NCBI RefSeq assembly: GCF_022376445.1
Contig: NW_025955114.1
Span: 33,254-97,253, forward strand
From: Fomitopsis serialis
Taxonomy: Eukaryota > Basidiomycota > Agaricomycetes > Polyporales > Fomitopsidaceae
Length of the DNA stretch: 64,000 nt
Direction: 5' to 3'
A program made the position numbers and the translations under genes. The notes beneath the pieces are model-generated. The model was given only the letters and a program-made list of their open reading frames with translations. It was not told the DNA's origin and did no database searches. This document shows positions 10,071-22,215 of this stretch, one piece after another (position 1 is the first letter of the stretch; every line of letters starts with the position of its first letter).

Positions 10071-12687
10071 GGTCTAGTAGTTATCAATACGTGGGTGAGT
10101 GATGGTCATCTGCTGAGGCCGACCGTAGCGCATTTATATGGGAAGCGATGATACCTGGAGCATGCTGAAACGCGCGGCTGTTGCGGGCGCACATTAGCGC
10201 GACAGCGAGCGGCAGTTGTCCATATATGCAATCTGCTCCGAGGTGGAGATCGGCCTGACTTAACGCTGACGATCGTTACGAAGTCAGGCAGAGATGTCTG
10301 CACTTCCCAGTACGGACGGTTTGACGTTCGGGACGTGTCTACTTGCGTCCGAACGGCAACACAGGTATTAATTAACGTTTGAAGGTGGATTTGAGGCACC
10401 GGAGCTTGCTGTGATACAGGTGTGTGTCAGAAATGATGCTTAAAGTGACAGTTTCGCGCAAGGATACATACCAGGAATGTTCCAGCCGCGGAAAGATCAC
10501 CACATTACGATTATCTTGAGCGCATCATGAGGATAACACGACACCGCTGAATGCGCATGCACGCGCTCCGAGACCGCTCGCTGAGATGCGCCGACTCATA
10601 AAGGCCGTACATCGGACGTATCTGCGACCTTGAGCAAACCTCCACTGAGCACTTCACGGAAGGGTAGGCAGTATAGCATATGTCGGCGGACGGATCTGGC
10701 GACTGATTCGAGGTCATGGCAGTGCATCTGAGTTCTTTCATCAGCACGAAACGATAGATGAGAAGAGACCGAAAGCGAACCTTATGACATACCGTCTAAG
10801 GCATTTGCACTGTGGTTCGAATACGAGCTTGAGACAGTCCACGTCGTAGATCCGAAGCCATCCCGCCCACGGACGCAGGGTGATGCACTCACATTCCGCC
10901 GAGCTCTGTTGGTCGAGGTACATACGCATATGAGGAAGTAATCTCAATGCGAGTCATATGCAGGGTCATATAGTTGTTAGCCGCGACGGCCGATAGAATC
11001 GCATAGCGCGACGTGCTCGGAATCCAGCTTGGCCCGACCGCTGCCTCTTAGTTGACGTTTACTTCATATTGTCAGGAACTCAGTAAATATGAGACAACTC
11101 AGGTACGCATTGAGTAATACTCGAGATGGATCTGAGATGCGGTGCTAAGACAGCTTTTCTACGTGCAGGGACAGGTTCAGCGATCAAACTTAGGATGAAC
11201 GTGTAGACCTACCTAAGGAGCTTCTGCCGCAGGAAACCCGCAAGAGTCAATCGTTCTAAATGCGTCAGTGCGGGAAACCCACTGTGAGACGTGTGCTGGC
11301 TGCGTCGTCCACAGACTGCTGAAGTGCATCGCAAATGGCTGCCAAGGACTAGGACACCTCAGAAGCGAATGCCTTGACATGTCTTTGGAAGCATGTTCGT
11401 GCGATCACCTGCTAGAAGGCCTGTCTAGGTATTTTCAGGAATAATCATACAATGTCATTCACGTGAGCGGGACTACTCACTGCGAATGACCAAAGCACAC
11501 CCAGCACACATAGCTAAGTCGGCCATGCTCTAAGTGTCGGGAACAGCTGATCGTGAAGATATATGTAACATCTTTCTGAGTGACGTATACAGCTCCAGTG
11601 GATAGGAACACGGACGTAGGTCCAAGCTCGCCACAGTACTATCGAGAGCTCCACAACAGAGTAACAAGACGAACAGGAATGACGACACTCACACACATAA
11701 ACCTCCGTGTGTCATGATGCATGAAGGACGAGTGGCCAGACGTTCGGGAGGATACTCGACACAAGAGAGTTTTGGAAACAACTGTTGAAGTTGAATTGAA
11801 CGGTGGAGGTGGAGCTGAGGTCTGGTGGTGGTGGGGCTCCGTGGGGCTGGTCGAGAGTGTGACGCCGAGTGACGGGCCGTGACACTCCTACTATTCATGG
11901 CAATTCGCTCACGGACGACGCTCGGGAGGGCGGGCTGGCCGGTAACGCCCGTGTCACGCCCACCGCAGATCTGACAGAGATCGGTGGTGTCGGAGCTGTG
12001 GTCTGGTGGTGGCGTGAACTTTCACAGTTGCTGCCAAAACTCTCTACAGCAACGTCGAGTGATTTCATGTTCGCTTGCTCCAGTAGGACATCGAGCAAGT
12101 CGCATGAGTGATATCCTCGCTGAGCCTCTGCCTCCCAGAGGTATGAACAGCCCGATGACCGGTTCTTAGATGCAGAGTGCAGACCGCTATAATCACCCAG
12201 AAAGCGGTGATACCAGAACTCGAGACTGGCAGTCAGAACCGGGAATGACAGGTGATTTAGGTCGAACTAGGACACCTGGAGTCATGGTAGAGAGGCGTAC
12301 GCTGGGTAGTAGAGGAAGCGATTGAAATGTTGAATTGGACTCCGTCAGTGTCACGGTGCGACTGCTGACGTGACCGTGACTCTGTTCTGCGCGTGCTGTC
12401 ACCGACCGTGACATGAGTACTGTCCAGTAAGTGAATGTCCATTGAACGTCCATGAGTCCAACGGCGATGACCAAGTACTCTTTCATCCTGCTTGTGCGCC
12501 AGGTTAATATGTTCCCTTTGCCTATCACCTGTGTGCGGCTGCTGCGGCACAGGCTGTGGGGCCGCCTCGAGTGTAATGGCGGTCAACACTGAAACGAGCC
12601 TGCAGCCTCACTCGCCATCCATCTCCGGACTGGTATCGCTACACCTTTACTGTGTCCCCTGACTGTTCGTTCTCCATCTTTTGCGCC
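10071..12687. other. 2.6 kb without recognisable genes
   Basis: Only short frames in both strands, none with a known motif. A minus-strand segment near 10740-10975 looks weakly coding (it includes ITSSYAYVPRPTELGGM followed by a GTGAGT-like donor), but its continuation is broken. An imperfect inverted repeat lies at 11755-12056. At 12349-12380 GTCACGGT and ACCGTGAC form a short inverted pair. The 5' regulatory sequence of the HSP20-like gene should lie at the right end. Confidence 0.4.
11755..12056. repeat. Imperfect inverted repeat, possible MITE relic
   Basis: The left arm (11755-11790) reads ACTCGAC, a short gap, then GAGAGTTTTGG and CAACTGTTGAAG. The right arm (about 12018-12056) is its reverse complement with a few changes and a small indel. 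The arms enclose about 230 bp that also contains two direct copies of a GAGCTG(A/T)GGTCTGGTGGTGG motif (near 11811 and 11994). No target duplication was found, so a transposon origin is only a possibility. Confidence 0.35.
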
Positions 12688-13787
12688 ATGTCTGTTCTTA
12701 ATAAGACCCGCGTCCGACTAACTTCGCTCGCAACACCTGCTAATTTCTTAGGTCTTTCTCAAAGTCGCAGCGCAGGCACGCTCGCAAACTCTTCCCCCAA
12801 GTCCTCCGCCTGCGACACATCTGGCAGCACCTCCTTATCCCAGAATGCAGGACACAGATTTGCGGAGAAGAAAGGGGAGCTGGCGTCACTAGGACATAGG
12901 TCGAGCGTGCGGCGCAGGTCGTCCAACCCTTGTGAGTTTCGGTCCACCAGTTATTTTCCTTGCTTCTGATCACATTCAAAGTCTCACCTCTCGGCTACAC
13001 GTCTGGAAATGACAGTAGACGTACACCAAGCGGTTCCGTGAAGTCGACATCTCGGGCGGCTTCCTTCAGTCTGGCAGCGCTTTCACCAGTGCAGGAGCGA
13101 GCAACTCTGTTGCCATTGGCGAAGAGCAACCGAGTCTCTGGAGACGAACCCGACGTAGACGTTCTGTCTTCCTCAATCGCAAAAATGAAGATCACAATTC
13201 CGGAGGCAAGCATCGGGAGCGGGATCTCCCTGGGACCGACACTGTCGTCAGCGTCGTCTTTGCATTCTCTTGCTTCTTTGTTATCTACGTCGTCTTTGCA
13301 ACTGGAGCCTACCTCTGAGGCGGACCGCGCCTCGTCCAAATCCAAACTCTCCTCGTCTCTGGTTCCGCAAGAAGAGCAAGCGGCCGCGTCGTCACCGGAA
13401 TCGCCCATCGCACACGCGAGACGGTGCGCGCGGCGCGCGTCGATGCTCATGCAGCGGTCCTCTGATCAGTACACCTTTTGTGCGCGGGTGCCGAAGGGTA
13501 TCTCGACAGAGATGGTTACCGTATACGTCAAGCGCGGCTGCAGGCTGGCCATCGTGGCGGATGCGTGGCATTTGGAACACGATGGTATGTGTCCACTCCT
13601 GCGCCATCTCAAGTTGCGTGCTGATGACCTCTCCGCAGCGCATTTCAGCTGGGAAATCGCTTTCACGCCTAAAGACGTGAACCTGGGTGGTGTGCATGTT
13701 GTACTGGACGCGAGCGGCAACCTCACTCTAACGGTTCCTCGTCGTGGATATGCTTCTGAGAGCTGTGCTCTTCCGATGTTCCTGTGA
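12688..13787 (+). CDS. HSP20-like (alpha-crystallin fold) protein with Ser-rich N-terminus
   Basis: Two exons, 12688-12931 and 12982-13787 (intron with GTGAGT donor and a CTGAT branch-like motif), give 349 residues. Residues 1-240 are low-complexity, rich in Ser with several Arg patches, and probably disordered. The last 110 residues read as an HSP20-like beta-sandwich: DQYTFCARVPKGISTEMVTV, a basic strand GCRLAIVADAWHLEHD, then SWEIAFTPKDVNLGGVHVV and finally GNLTLTVPRR, the usual G-x-L-x-(I/V)-x-(V/I)-P-R close of the fold. No I-x-I/V oligomerisation tail of classical small heat-shock proteins is seen, so it may be a p23/HSP20-fold adaptor rather than a chaperone oligomer. ATG 12688 is the first Met in the open frame. 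Confidence 0.65.
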
Positions 13788-14076
13788 TATGCTATGCGAT
13801 GGCTTTCTACGTTTTGGATTGTGACGTCTCCCTGTCCGGGAAGCTAAGTGAGACGACTGCACTGCCACCACCGTCCACCTCAAGCCAAGTGTGTGCAACC
13901 GTGCACTGCTGGGATATTCGGTGCCACTCTATTGGTCTGAACCGAAACTGGGTACGTCTACAACGATCGGGATCATGGCTGAGCGGGCTACCAGGCGAAG
14001 ATAGAACAAGTGACAGGTCGGCTTCTGTTTGTTTCTCGCTAGTCGTGCTCAGGACTCCGTTACTGCAGAAGGACCG

Positions 14077-15246
14077 ATGCTGGTATCTCGTTGTCTCGGG
14101 ATCTTCACCCTCAGCATCCCTTTGCTGACTCTTGCCGGAGATGTCGAAGAAGGCGGCGCGTGTTCTACCTCCAATAGCCGGCTCGACCCCTCTTCGCACA
14201 CCTTCCTCAGCGACTGCTCCGACACGGCGTTCTGCTCCGTATCATCGAACTCGACCTCTGCTACGGCCAACTCGACTTCATCCACCACTGCCACGAATGG
14301 TACCTGTCAGCCCCGCCGCTGCCGCCGAGACGAGTTCCCGTTCGGTTACGGCGAGGACCAGCCACTTCCGCCGCTGTGCTCTGGAGGTAGTTTCTGCCCT
14401 GATGACGGAAGTGGGTGCGAGACCCTCGTCGGGCTTGGCCAGGCATGCCAGATGAACCGGGACGACCAGTGTGCGCCGCCGCCGAAATGGCAGAGCCTCG
14501 CGAGTAATTGGAATGTCAACGGGTCGATCTGTCTGAAGTCGACGTGCATGTGAGTGAAAGGACCTTGACGGAAGCGAATGTATGAGAGGCTGACCGTCGT
14601 GCAGGTACGCGAATGTCTCGCTCGGGCATACGTGCCTCCTCGACGACGTGACGTACATCGTAGACGGCCCAGACGGACAGCAGTACAGCAATACGATCAC
14701 TCGGGACAATTGCCAGTCGCCAAGGTTGTATTGCGACCGGAACAGCACACAATGCGTCCTGACTAAGAGTTTGGGCGCGGAGTGCGATACGGATCGCGAG
14801 TGCCAGAGCGTACGTTCACATCACATGCATACCTGACGACCGGGTCTGATCACAACCTGATAGCACAATTGTGGTACCTCTGGAACTTGCATCGATCCAC
14901 CGGAAATGCCCCTGCACGTAGCTACTTGGCAATACGGCGTTGTCGCACTCAGCGTTCTCTTAGGTAACACGCTCTTGAAGGCGCCGTTTGAGCTAACTGA
15001 CGCTTTGCACGATGTATAGCCATGTCCGCTACGATCGTCATGCTCGTTCTACTCCATAAGCGTCTGCGCCTGAAGCGGTACCGCGAAATCAGAGAGTACT
15101 ACGATGAGCAAATTAGGTGCGTATACCTCCGTGCTCAACCTGCGAGTGTTGATCCTGTTCTTGTTACCAGCCTCCGACGCTCCATTGCCGCGTTGCACGC
15201 TGCCGCAGCTGGGAGGTATGAGGATGAAAAGGACGAAGCGTACTAG
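14077..15246 (+). CDS. Cysteine-rich single-pass membrane protein, signal peptide
   Basis: Five exons (14077-14549, 14605-14809, 14864-14963, 15020-15116, 15171-15246) join in frame to 316 residues. The start is an N-terminal signal sequence (CLGIFTLSIPLLTLAG). The ectodomain of about 220 residues holds over twenty Cys in repeated clusters (CSTSN...DCSDTAFCS, then CQPRRCRRDEFPFGYG, LCSGGSFCPDDGSGC, GQACQMNRDDQCAPPP) and several N-x-S/T sites in a Ser/Thr-rich linker. A transmembrane helix (QYGVVALSVLLG, continuing across an intron) is followed by basic residues (KRLRLKRYREIREYYDE) and a short acidic cytosolic tail. This layout fits a type I surface protein. The Cys pattern vaguely resembles Dickkopf/colipase-type folds but I assign no function. 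The last 80 codons are split by three short introns. Confidence 0.75.
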
Positions 15247-15638
15247 CTATTGTTCGTGGTCGGCGTGTCGGCAGTCTTACTCGTTGTCATGAAGTTTGTG
15301 GTGGACGATGCTAAGAGAGTAATTGATGTCGTCAGCGACTGGAGCTCCTTTCGACGGAGCCGACTATGTGACATCTGTTCGAACGTTTGAACAGTCAAGC
15401 CATTTTCGTTTCTGTTTATTTCTCCTAAGAGATGCGCAGCATCCAGCGCAGTAGGCTGAGACTGATATACCGGAACTCGGCTCTTGCAAAAGGCATGTTT
15501 CTCTGGCTCGCAACGCCATGATGTACACGGTTGCTTTCTATTATCCATAAGTAGTGCATATACATGGCTCGAGCAGCCCGGTGACCATCTGCCAGATGTC
15601 TCTGGACAGTCATAGGATTACCGGAGGTAGGGTAACGG
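15247..15638. other. Convergent intergenic gap
   Basis: About 390 bp between the stop codons of the Cys-rich gene (plus) and the fourth DUF6533 gene (minus). No further feature is seen. Confidence 0.5.
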
Positions 15639-17436
15639 TCACGGGTCATTCAGCATTGTCACGAAGCTCTTCGTGCACATCCAACTGAGCGGCATCAACC
15701 CAGTTATCGCGCGCATCGGCACCGGTATGCTCTTCAACTTGTGCTGCATTTGCACATCAGTTCGCACTCCAAGCTCTGAGGCGACAGGAACGAACGTACC
15801 AGATGCTTCCTCATCATGAACGGTGACCGCATGTTCGAATCTAAGAGTCGACGCCTCGGCTGCATATTCCGGAAACCCATCGCTCCCGACAGGCGGATCT
15901 TGGGAGCCAATGTAGATGTCACCCTCGGGTGCTTCACGCAAATTGATCAACAACCGAGATATCAGGACTAATTGGAGTCTACGACAATGGCGTCAGAATA
16001 TGTCGTCATGGGGATGAGCAGAACGTGAATGGATACTTGCGGCAAGACCAGGTTGGCGAGGAAGCTGAGGTTTTGGATAGAAATGTTTTCAGTTTCGAGG
16101 ACCGGGGACCATACAGCCTAATCCACACCGAATTTCTGACCAATGATGCCAATCAGAAGGCTCAGAAGAAACACCGCGCTGAAGCTAACTCAAGACGCTG
16201 CGCGTTGGAATGTTCTCAGACAGGGACGTACAGAAAGTATATGGTCCCTAGGAAGGGCGATACATATCAGTGTCTTCAGCTGCCCATGCCGTTTCTGACA
16301 ATTTGAAAGAACGCACCGTCTCTGAATAGAAGCCAAGAAATGGAATGTCTCCATAATCCCCTCCTCACCTGAAGTATGACAGTTTTAGCCGTGCGCACCC
16401 ACGTTGCAATGATGACGATAGCGTCAGCCAGCGCGGTGGATATGAGTATCGCCAGTGTTACTGCAATAAGTAGTCAGAAACGCAATGAATACATCCGTCA
16501 TCAAACCAATCACATCTGGGGATTCAACGCTTTGCTCAGTGTGGTTTCATCCGATTGTTGGGCGATACCTACATTGTGCTTTGCGTCGGGGAAACATCTA
16601 CCGTTTCCCAGCAGGTCCAAGATGATTGCAGTTCGACTAAACGGTACGAAGGCCTTAGATGAGTGTACTTGGGGGAAATATGGCAGGTTATTAGCCAGTG
16701 GCAAAGGCGTGCAGGTGAAACCTACAGCGGTCAAAGCAAAGTTTGCAAAAGCCAGCACCGACGTGACGATTGTCCATATCCATTGACCACCGCTAACCGC
16801 GTAGGCGCGTAGAGCGGTGACAGCTTCTGGGGAAGGCGCCAAATGAGTGCCTTTGATTCCCAATGAGAAGAAAAAAAAAGCGGACCTGCTATAGCGAATG
16901 TACCGGCCAGCCAGAGTGCCGCCCACGAGTCGTTCGTGGTAGAACAACTGACATATGGAGCGTCAGAAGTCGAACACATGCCTACTTTCACTATGCGCGC
17001 TTCTTACCCTTCAATCTTTACTCGTGAAGCCTCTGAGTGTCTGAGCATGCAACCAGAACGACGCAGTACTCACAGTAAGGTCATACTTTGTGACGTAGGT
17101 CGTGAGGATAGTTGTGATCGCGTTTCCGAGGACGGATATCCGAAGAATGAGAAAAACAGCTTTGGCCACCACAGCTCCTCTTCCGCACCAAAACAGCTCA
17201 ACTTCGCGGCCAAGCGTGAGGACGTAGTCGTAGATGAGGAACGCTATACTCCGTAGTAGCAGACTTCAAACTTTCGACAGGTGGTGTGAGCACTTACCTA
17301 CGACTGCTGCATTGAGACAGCCCTGCGTGAACCTCCGGAACACTATGTTAGTTTCGATTCATGCGGTGCACTAGAAGCATTCTACTCACATGCTATTGAA
17401 GTAAGGTACAAGTTCCGCAGCTGGTACGCTCGACAT
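15639..17436 (-). CDS. DUF6533 family membrane protein
   Basis: A minus-strand multi-exon gene from the ATG at 17436 (MSSVPAAELVPYFNSM, donor GTGAGT) to the stop at 15641-15639. The DUF6533 domain is clear: FLIYDYVLTLGREVELFW followed by a hydrophobic helix (VFLILRISVLGNAITTILT). Later exons carry SWAALWLAGTFAIAG, VTALRAYAVSGGQWIWTIVT, VTLAILISTALADAIVIIATW, HSISWLLFRDG, TIYFL, a helix AVFLLSLLIGIIG, and LVLISRLLINLREA. A hydrophilic tail of about 95 residues includes GSDGFPEYAAEASTLRF and closes near MCTKSFVTMLNDP. All the small-exon junctions used in the paralogue at 5496-7226 recur, which supports the model. It faces the opposite way to that gene, so the copies are not a simple tandem array. 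Function is unknown. Confidence 0.72.
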
Positions 17437-18125
17437 TGTGTCAGTGCGTTGGACTGCAGTGCGCAGTAGGAGTACAGTACCACTGACTTCGGAGCCGCCA
17501 AGGCATATATACCACCCGTCCATAGGTATGATCGGTACTCTCTGCTAATCACTAATATGGCGAGAATAATATACCCGTCACAATGGTCTATTGCGGAGGC
17601 CATGACAGGGACGTCGAGCGCATCTATCAAGGGCAGTGAAAGAAGGGTTCGAAACTTGGAATGGATGTTTTGCAATGACAGGTGCTGCTGGCTCCGGCGC
17701 TGAATGAGTCGACCGGATATACTTGCGAAGCTATTGTCAGACTACGAGGTAAAGGACCTCCACACAGGTGTCGGTGCCAGGCTGACTCGGAGTTGAGTTC
17801 GAGCAGATCGTCGGACGCTCGAGCAGATCCCGAATGGCTATGTAGGCCAGGCTCCTCCCCATCCGCCTTCGGGGGGTAGAGGGGATGAATTTCGAGACCG
17901 CAATTCATGTTTTGTGTCCCTATCCTGACCCGCCACACCTCAGCCACATCCCATCAAATATTTCTATCCCCGCCCGATCCTGAATCTCCGTAATCTTATT
18001 CCCCTTTACCCCCCTCTGGCGGCTGGCACAAAACATATACAAACAAACGGAGCCCCGGCTGCATACCCCCCAATTTGGCGAGTCGATCAATGACCGAGAT
18101 TATGTAATTACCTGCGCCTCGAGCG
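17437..18125. other. Divergent promoter region
   Basis: About 690 bp between divergent start codons of the DUF6533 and DUF6589 genes. Short C-rich tracts occur around 17930-18080 (CCCCGCCCGATCC, TTTACCCCCC). No coding evidence is seen. Confidence 0.45.
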
Positions 18126-20909
18126 ATGTTCAATTGCGCGAACGCGTGCACTGCATATGTACAACGGACGAGTGCGTTTTGTACGTCCCGGGCGATGATA
18201 TCTCTCGCGCAAATCCAGTTCATTCGAAAAGCTCTCCTTGAAGCTCGTGTGTCACTGTCTGAGCTCGTTCTGGAATCACTCGATGACAAGACCTTCGCCG
18301 GGTTCACCTTCTTCGAAGGTCTCAATGCCAATCTTGGCCTTATTCTCGCGGCGTCTGCGCGGAATACTCGGACGTCTGCCGTGACACGGCGTTGGGCGCA
18401 TCAAGAAATGAAAGCACATTACCATCGTGTCGCGCGCGAGCTGACGGACAAGGACAACGGATGGCATCTCGGTGCCGTGCACATGAAAGCCGAACAAGTC
18501 CTTGATTTCCGCATTGAGGACATGGCTGCACGAATGCGGTCCCTGGCTCCCGAACTATGGGAACTCATTGTGTTCCTCTTGTCAGGCCGAGAGCTCTGGA
18601 CCGGCCTAGCGGAGGGAGATTCCGAGGATCAAACTCTCAGTCCGGATGAGCTGGAGTTGTGGCGGGAGCTTCAAGAGCTCGGCGGAGGCGATGTTCGAGA
18701 AGGCGCCGATCCCTCAGCTCCTGCGAAGGATGCTCGATTGAAATTGCAGCGAGCCTTATGTCATCTAGTGAGCCAGATTGCGAGTGCACATGCTCTTACT
18801 CTCGTCCTAATCAACTTTGCCTTCCGCAGAAGACAGTAGTTATACTGTCTGTAATCATGCACTCGCTCAACCAACAATGCAACGCGTTCGCTGCCGTAAA
18901 CGCGATCTTCTTCCATTCCTGCAATACACCAGACAAGGTCATCAAGGCACTCGCTCACATGGGCATCTCAATCTCGCCGTCTTCGATCAATAATGCCGTT
19001 CACTCGCTGTCCCGAGAGAGTGCGAGAAATGTTCGCCAGCTCGGGCAGTCCCTCCGCGCGATGCTCGCATACGACAACTGTGAGCTGACACTCAGAACCA
19101 TGACACCTACCATCGAGAAATCGGGGGATCGTCTTGTCCACCTTACATCAGGGCTCATCATCAAGCTCGAGCATGGTGTCCAGCCTGACGACCTACGCTG
19201 CTCACGTAGGCTATGGGAGACGTCGTGGCTCAATCCGAGTGTCCTCTACAGCCCAAACCCGCCGCCACGATATTCGTACGAGAACCTCCTGACACTCCAT
19301 CCCGATCCTCCACATCCATCGGGTTTGTCCCGTAGCGCCCGCTTCACAGCATGGCTTTTTCTCGACGCACTCTTCCGACATGGCCCAGAATATTTCCGAC
19401 AATTCATTCCTTTGTTACCCAACCCAGAAGCCGTCGAACAGATCCCTGTTGTAAAGCTCACCTACCACCCCGTTCGGTGCATGGATATAAATCAGTCAAA
19501 GGTCGACGGCAACATCCAGGCGATCGCGGACTTGCTCAAACAGGCAGGGATCGGAGACCCCGAGGCCACGGAGGCAGATGAAGACATAGTGGACATATCA
19601 GAGCATGTAGTGCTTGTCCATGGTGATCTCGGAACGGCTGAGTGGGTACAGGCTATCCAAAAGCGCCGCAGCATCAAGCAGACAGCCCTTCGCCGCCATC
19701 AGTTTGCCATCTTTGTCCCAGGTATATTTCACTCGAAGATGGCCTGTGCAGACGATATCTGGCGCATGTTCATACAACCACCCGAGTCGCGTCGCGATGA
19801 GAACAGTCTCATGCATTTTGTGGGGATGCTACGCCCACGAGAAACAGGCCAGATAGGTTCAAAGCCGAAGTTTCGCCAGATGCACGAGGTGATATTGCAC
19901 ACCGGAATCGTACTGCGGCTGGATTGTTGGCGTACGGAGGCCCGCTCGCAATATCGTGGTCAAGGAGTGGACAATCTGGATGACTTTGCTCGCCAGACAC
20001 CGACATTCGAGCAGCTTGTCACCATAGCCCACCGTATGGTCCCCAAGTACGTTGCCGGGGTGCAGAACCTCTATGCTATGCGCAACCGCAGTGCCGATGT
20101 ACGCGATCAGCAACACGAAAACATCATGCTCATGCATCAGTATTTTTCGCTGTACGAGGAGTTCTCCTATCATGCCAATGCGGGAGATATTGGAGGCATT
20201 GAGGCAATAATGCCTGCATGGATTGCTCTGTTCAAGGCGACGGGGAAGCATAAATATGCAAGCTACATGGAGAGGTTCTGGACAGATGTACATTTTGTCT
20301 ACCCCGAGCGACTGCGGTGAGCACTTCCTGCTGATCTGACGATAGTTATGGCGAGACTCATTGTACTGTGGAAGCCATGCAATTCGTTACAACATTCTTG
20401 TTAACCCAACAGGCAAACCACACGCTTTCCGGGGGGTCGATTGGGTCGTTGAGCTGATGAATTTATTCACCAAGGTATCAATGAACCGTTCGTGGTATGG
20501 GCGAGGCTGACACACATTCATCAAGGACACTTACGGTGGAGACGGCTCCAATTACACAAAGGACCGGGTTATCACCGAGTCTCCCAATGTCCTGGTGTAC
20601 CGAAGTTGTGCTCGCAATGCAGAGCACAATTTTTATCTCTCCGGCCTCTCGTCAGCTCACGGAAAGAAGAACCTCAAATTAACATTCAGTGCTCTACTCA
20701 AAAACATGGATGAAACGAGGCCGCACGAGCGACGTGAGGGTCGGAAGTCCGCGCATTGCGTCCGAGATATGCTGAGTAAGGGAGTGGGGTTGATGCTCGG
20801 CGGGACAAGTGATGTCGACGACGCCGACAGTACAGGACTCGGACCACCTCAGGATGGCGTAGATACAACTGTTGATGCAGCAGATCTTAGCCTCGATACT
20901 GCATTGTAA
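18126..20909 (+). CDS. DUF6589 domain protein
   Basis: Four exons (18126-18767, 18830-20316, 20375-20474, 20526-20909) keep frame throughout and give 870 residues. The first 210 residues are helical and end in an acidic Leu-rich segment. From about residue 215 the sequence follows the Agaricomycete DUF6589 family: KTVVILSVIMHSLNQQCNAF, FHSCNTPDKVIKALAHMGIS, LRAMLAYDNCELTLR, LTSGLIIKLEHGVQPDDL, HHQ-like regions, FRQMHEVILHTGIVLRLDCW, and then YASYMERFWTDVHFVYPERL followed by ILVNPTGKPHAFRGVDWVVE and GDGSNYTKDRVITESPNVLV. The family is multicopy in mushroom genomes and its function is not established; repeat numbers and charged residues suggest a mobile or defence-linked nuclease fold, but that is inference. 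Introns have good GTGAGC/GTATCA donors. It converges on the zinc-knuckle gene with only 43 bp between stops. Confidence 0.8.
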
Positions 20910-20952
20910 TATCAAAAGGACGTACCTGCCGGGCACTTGTCAGGCTCAGCCC

Positions 20953-22215
20953 CTATTTTGCAGGACTGCCGTAGAAGCGAGACGGCGGAATGGGCCGCAT
21001 CAGTGCCTGATTCGAACTGGAAGCTGCTCCTAGTAAGCATCTGTGAGCATGTGTATCCGAACAAGTCAGAATGGCCATGGACGTACCACTGAAGCCGGAT
21101 TCCGATGTGATCTGCGAAGATGCACCTGGCACAGCTAAGTTATCCTGTGGTTGAGGTGACTGACCCGAAAGATCGCGCCGCTCTGCGCGGATAGTATCGA
21201 GTGTCGCAACCCGGACATTGCGTCGATACGAGGGAGTGGTGAAGACAGTGTCTAATACCGTCGAGGGCCCTGGATGCGGACTCGGCGAACGCTGCTGAGG
21301 CTCGTCGGCCACTGGCGCCTCATCATGGACAACCGTACGCAGAGCTTGCTCTCGAGGACCCTTGTTCATGTCATGGTACTTCGGACATGATCGATTGTTT
21401 CCTGTATTATAACCTAGTCAGTCATTAAGACATTGACACTCGGCTCAGCACTCACGATTGTGGCCGGTCTGACCGCATGCGCCACACTTATACTGCCGGA
21501 CAGTTGGCCTAGATGGTGTCGGAGTGCCAGGAAGAGCTCTGCGGTTTGGTGTGGTCGATGGTCGAACGCCCGCTGCCGTTGCGTTCATCGCTTGTGGACG
21601 AGGGGTTAGCGGTGCCGTCACGAACGGGCTGTCCATAGGAAAGAAGCTAGAAAACGCTCAGTAACAGAGATGTCAATAGCTTCGACTGACGCACCGCATT
21701 ATGATGTTTGTCACTGCCTCCCCATACTCCCGAGCCTTGCCCCACTTCTTCCCTACCTCGCGCTGAATGTCGTCTACCGATTTTATCTTCCTAGCCTGTG
21801 CACACTCGACTAGTCGGTCGATCACGTCGTCTGGAATCACGGCACTGGCACCAAGGCTGTCGAGTAAGGCCCGGCCATACTTGTTGATTGTCCGCTCTCG
21901 GCGGAAGGTGTCGAGGGCCGTCCTGAGGTCGTGTCCGGCTGGCGAGATGGTCGTGTCCTTCTTGATGCGTGACGCGCGAGGCTGAGGCGGCGCCACATCG
22001 CATTCGCGAGGTGCGACTGCCGCGAAGCAGGGAGCATCGGGGGAGCACAGGACACAGCAGAGCATGGGTGCCCGTGTGGCACATCGAGAGCAGCCCTCGG
22101 CGAGGCAAGGAGGGTCATCCGGCTCTATTAGGCAAGTACCTATCAGACGGACGGACCCACAGAACCAAAGCGAGTAAATACAGTTACCGATTTGGTCATT
22201 CCGGTAGTACGCCAT
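20953..22215 (-). CDS. Zinc-knuckle protein resembling a RecQ-type helicase C-terminus
   Basis: A minus-strand gene of several exons. The first visible Met (22215) starts MAYYRNDQIG, with a short intron, then TCLIEPDDPPCLAEGCSRC...APMLCCVLCSPDAPC, a Cys cluster. A helical segment follows (LRTALDTFRRERTINKYGRA, DDVIDRLVECAQARKIKSVD, then KAREYGEAVTNI). The next exons give a Pro/Thr-rich linker, a knuckle KCGACGQTGH with its last Cys supplied across an intron (CPKYHDMNKG), and a disordered tail ending at 20953. The Cys cluster plus the helical 'VDD...YG' block is what I associate with the tail of RecQ-like helicases of Agaricomycetes. No helicase motor domain lies upstream before the GC-rich stretch, so this is either a 5'-truncated helicase or a stand-alone accessory protein. 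An open frame extends upstream of 22215 without a convincing motif. Confidence 0.5.
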
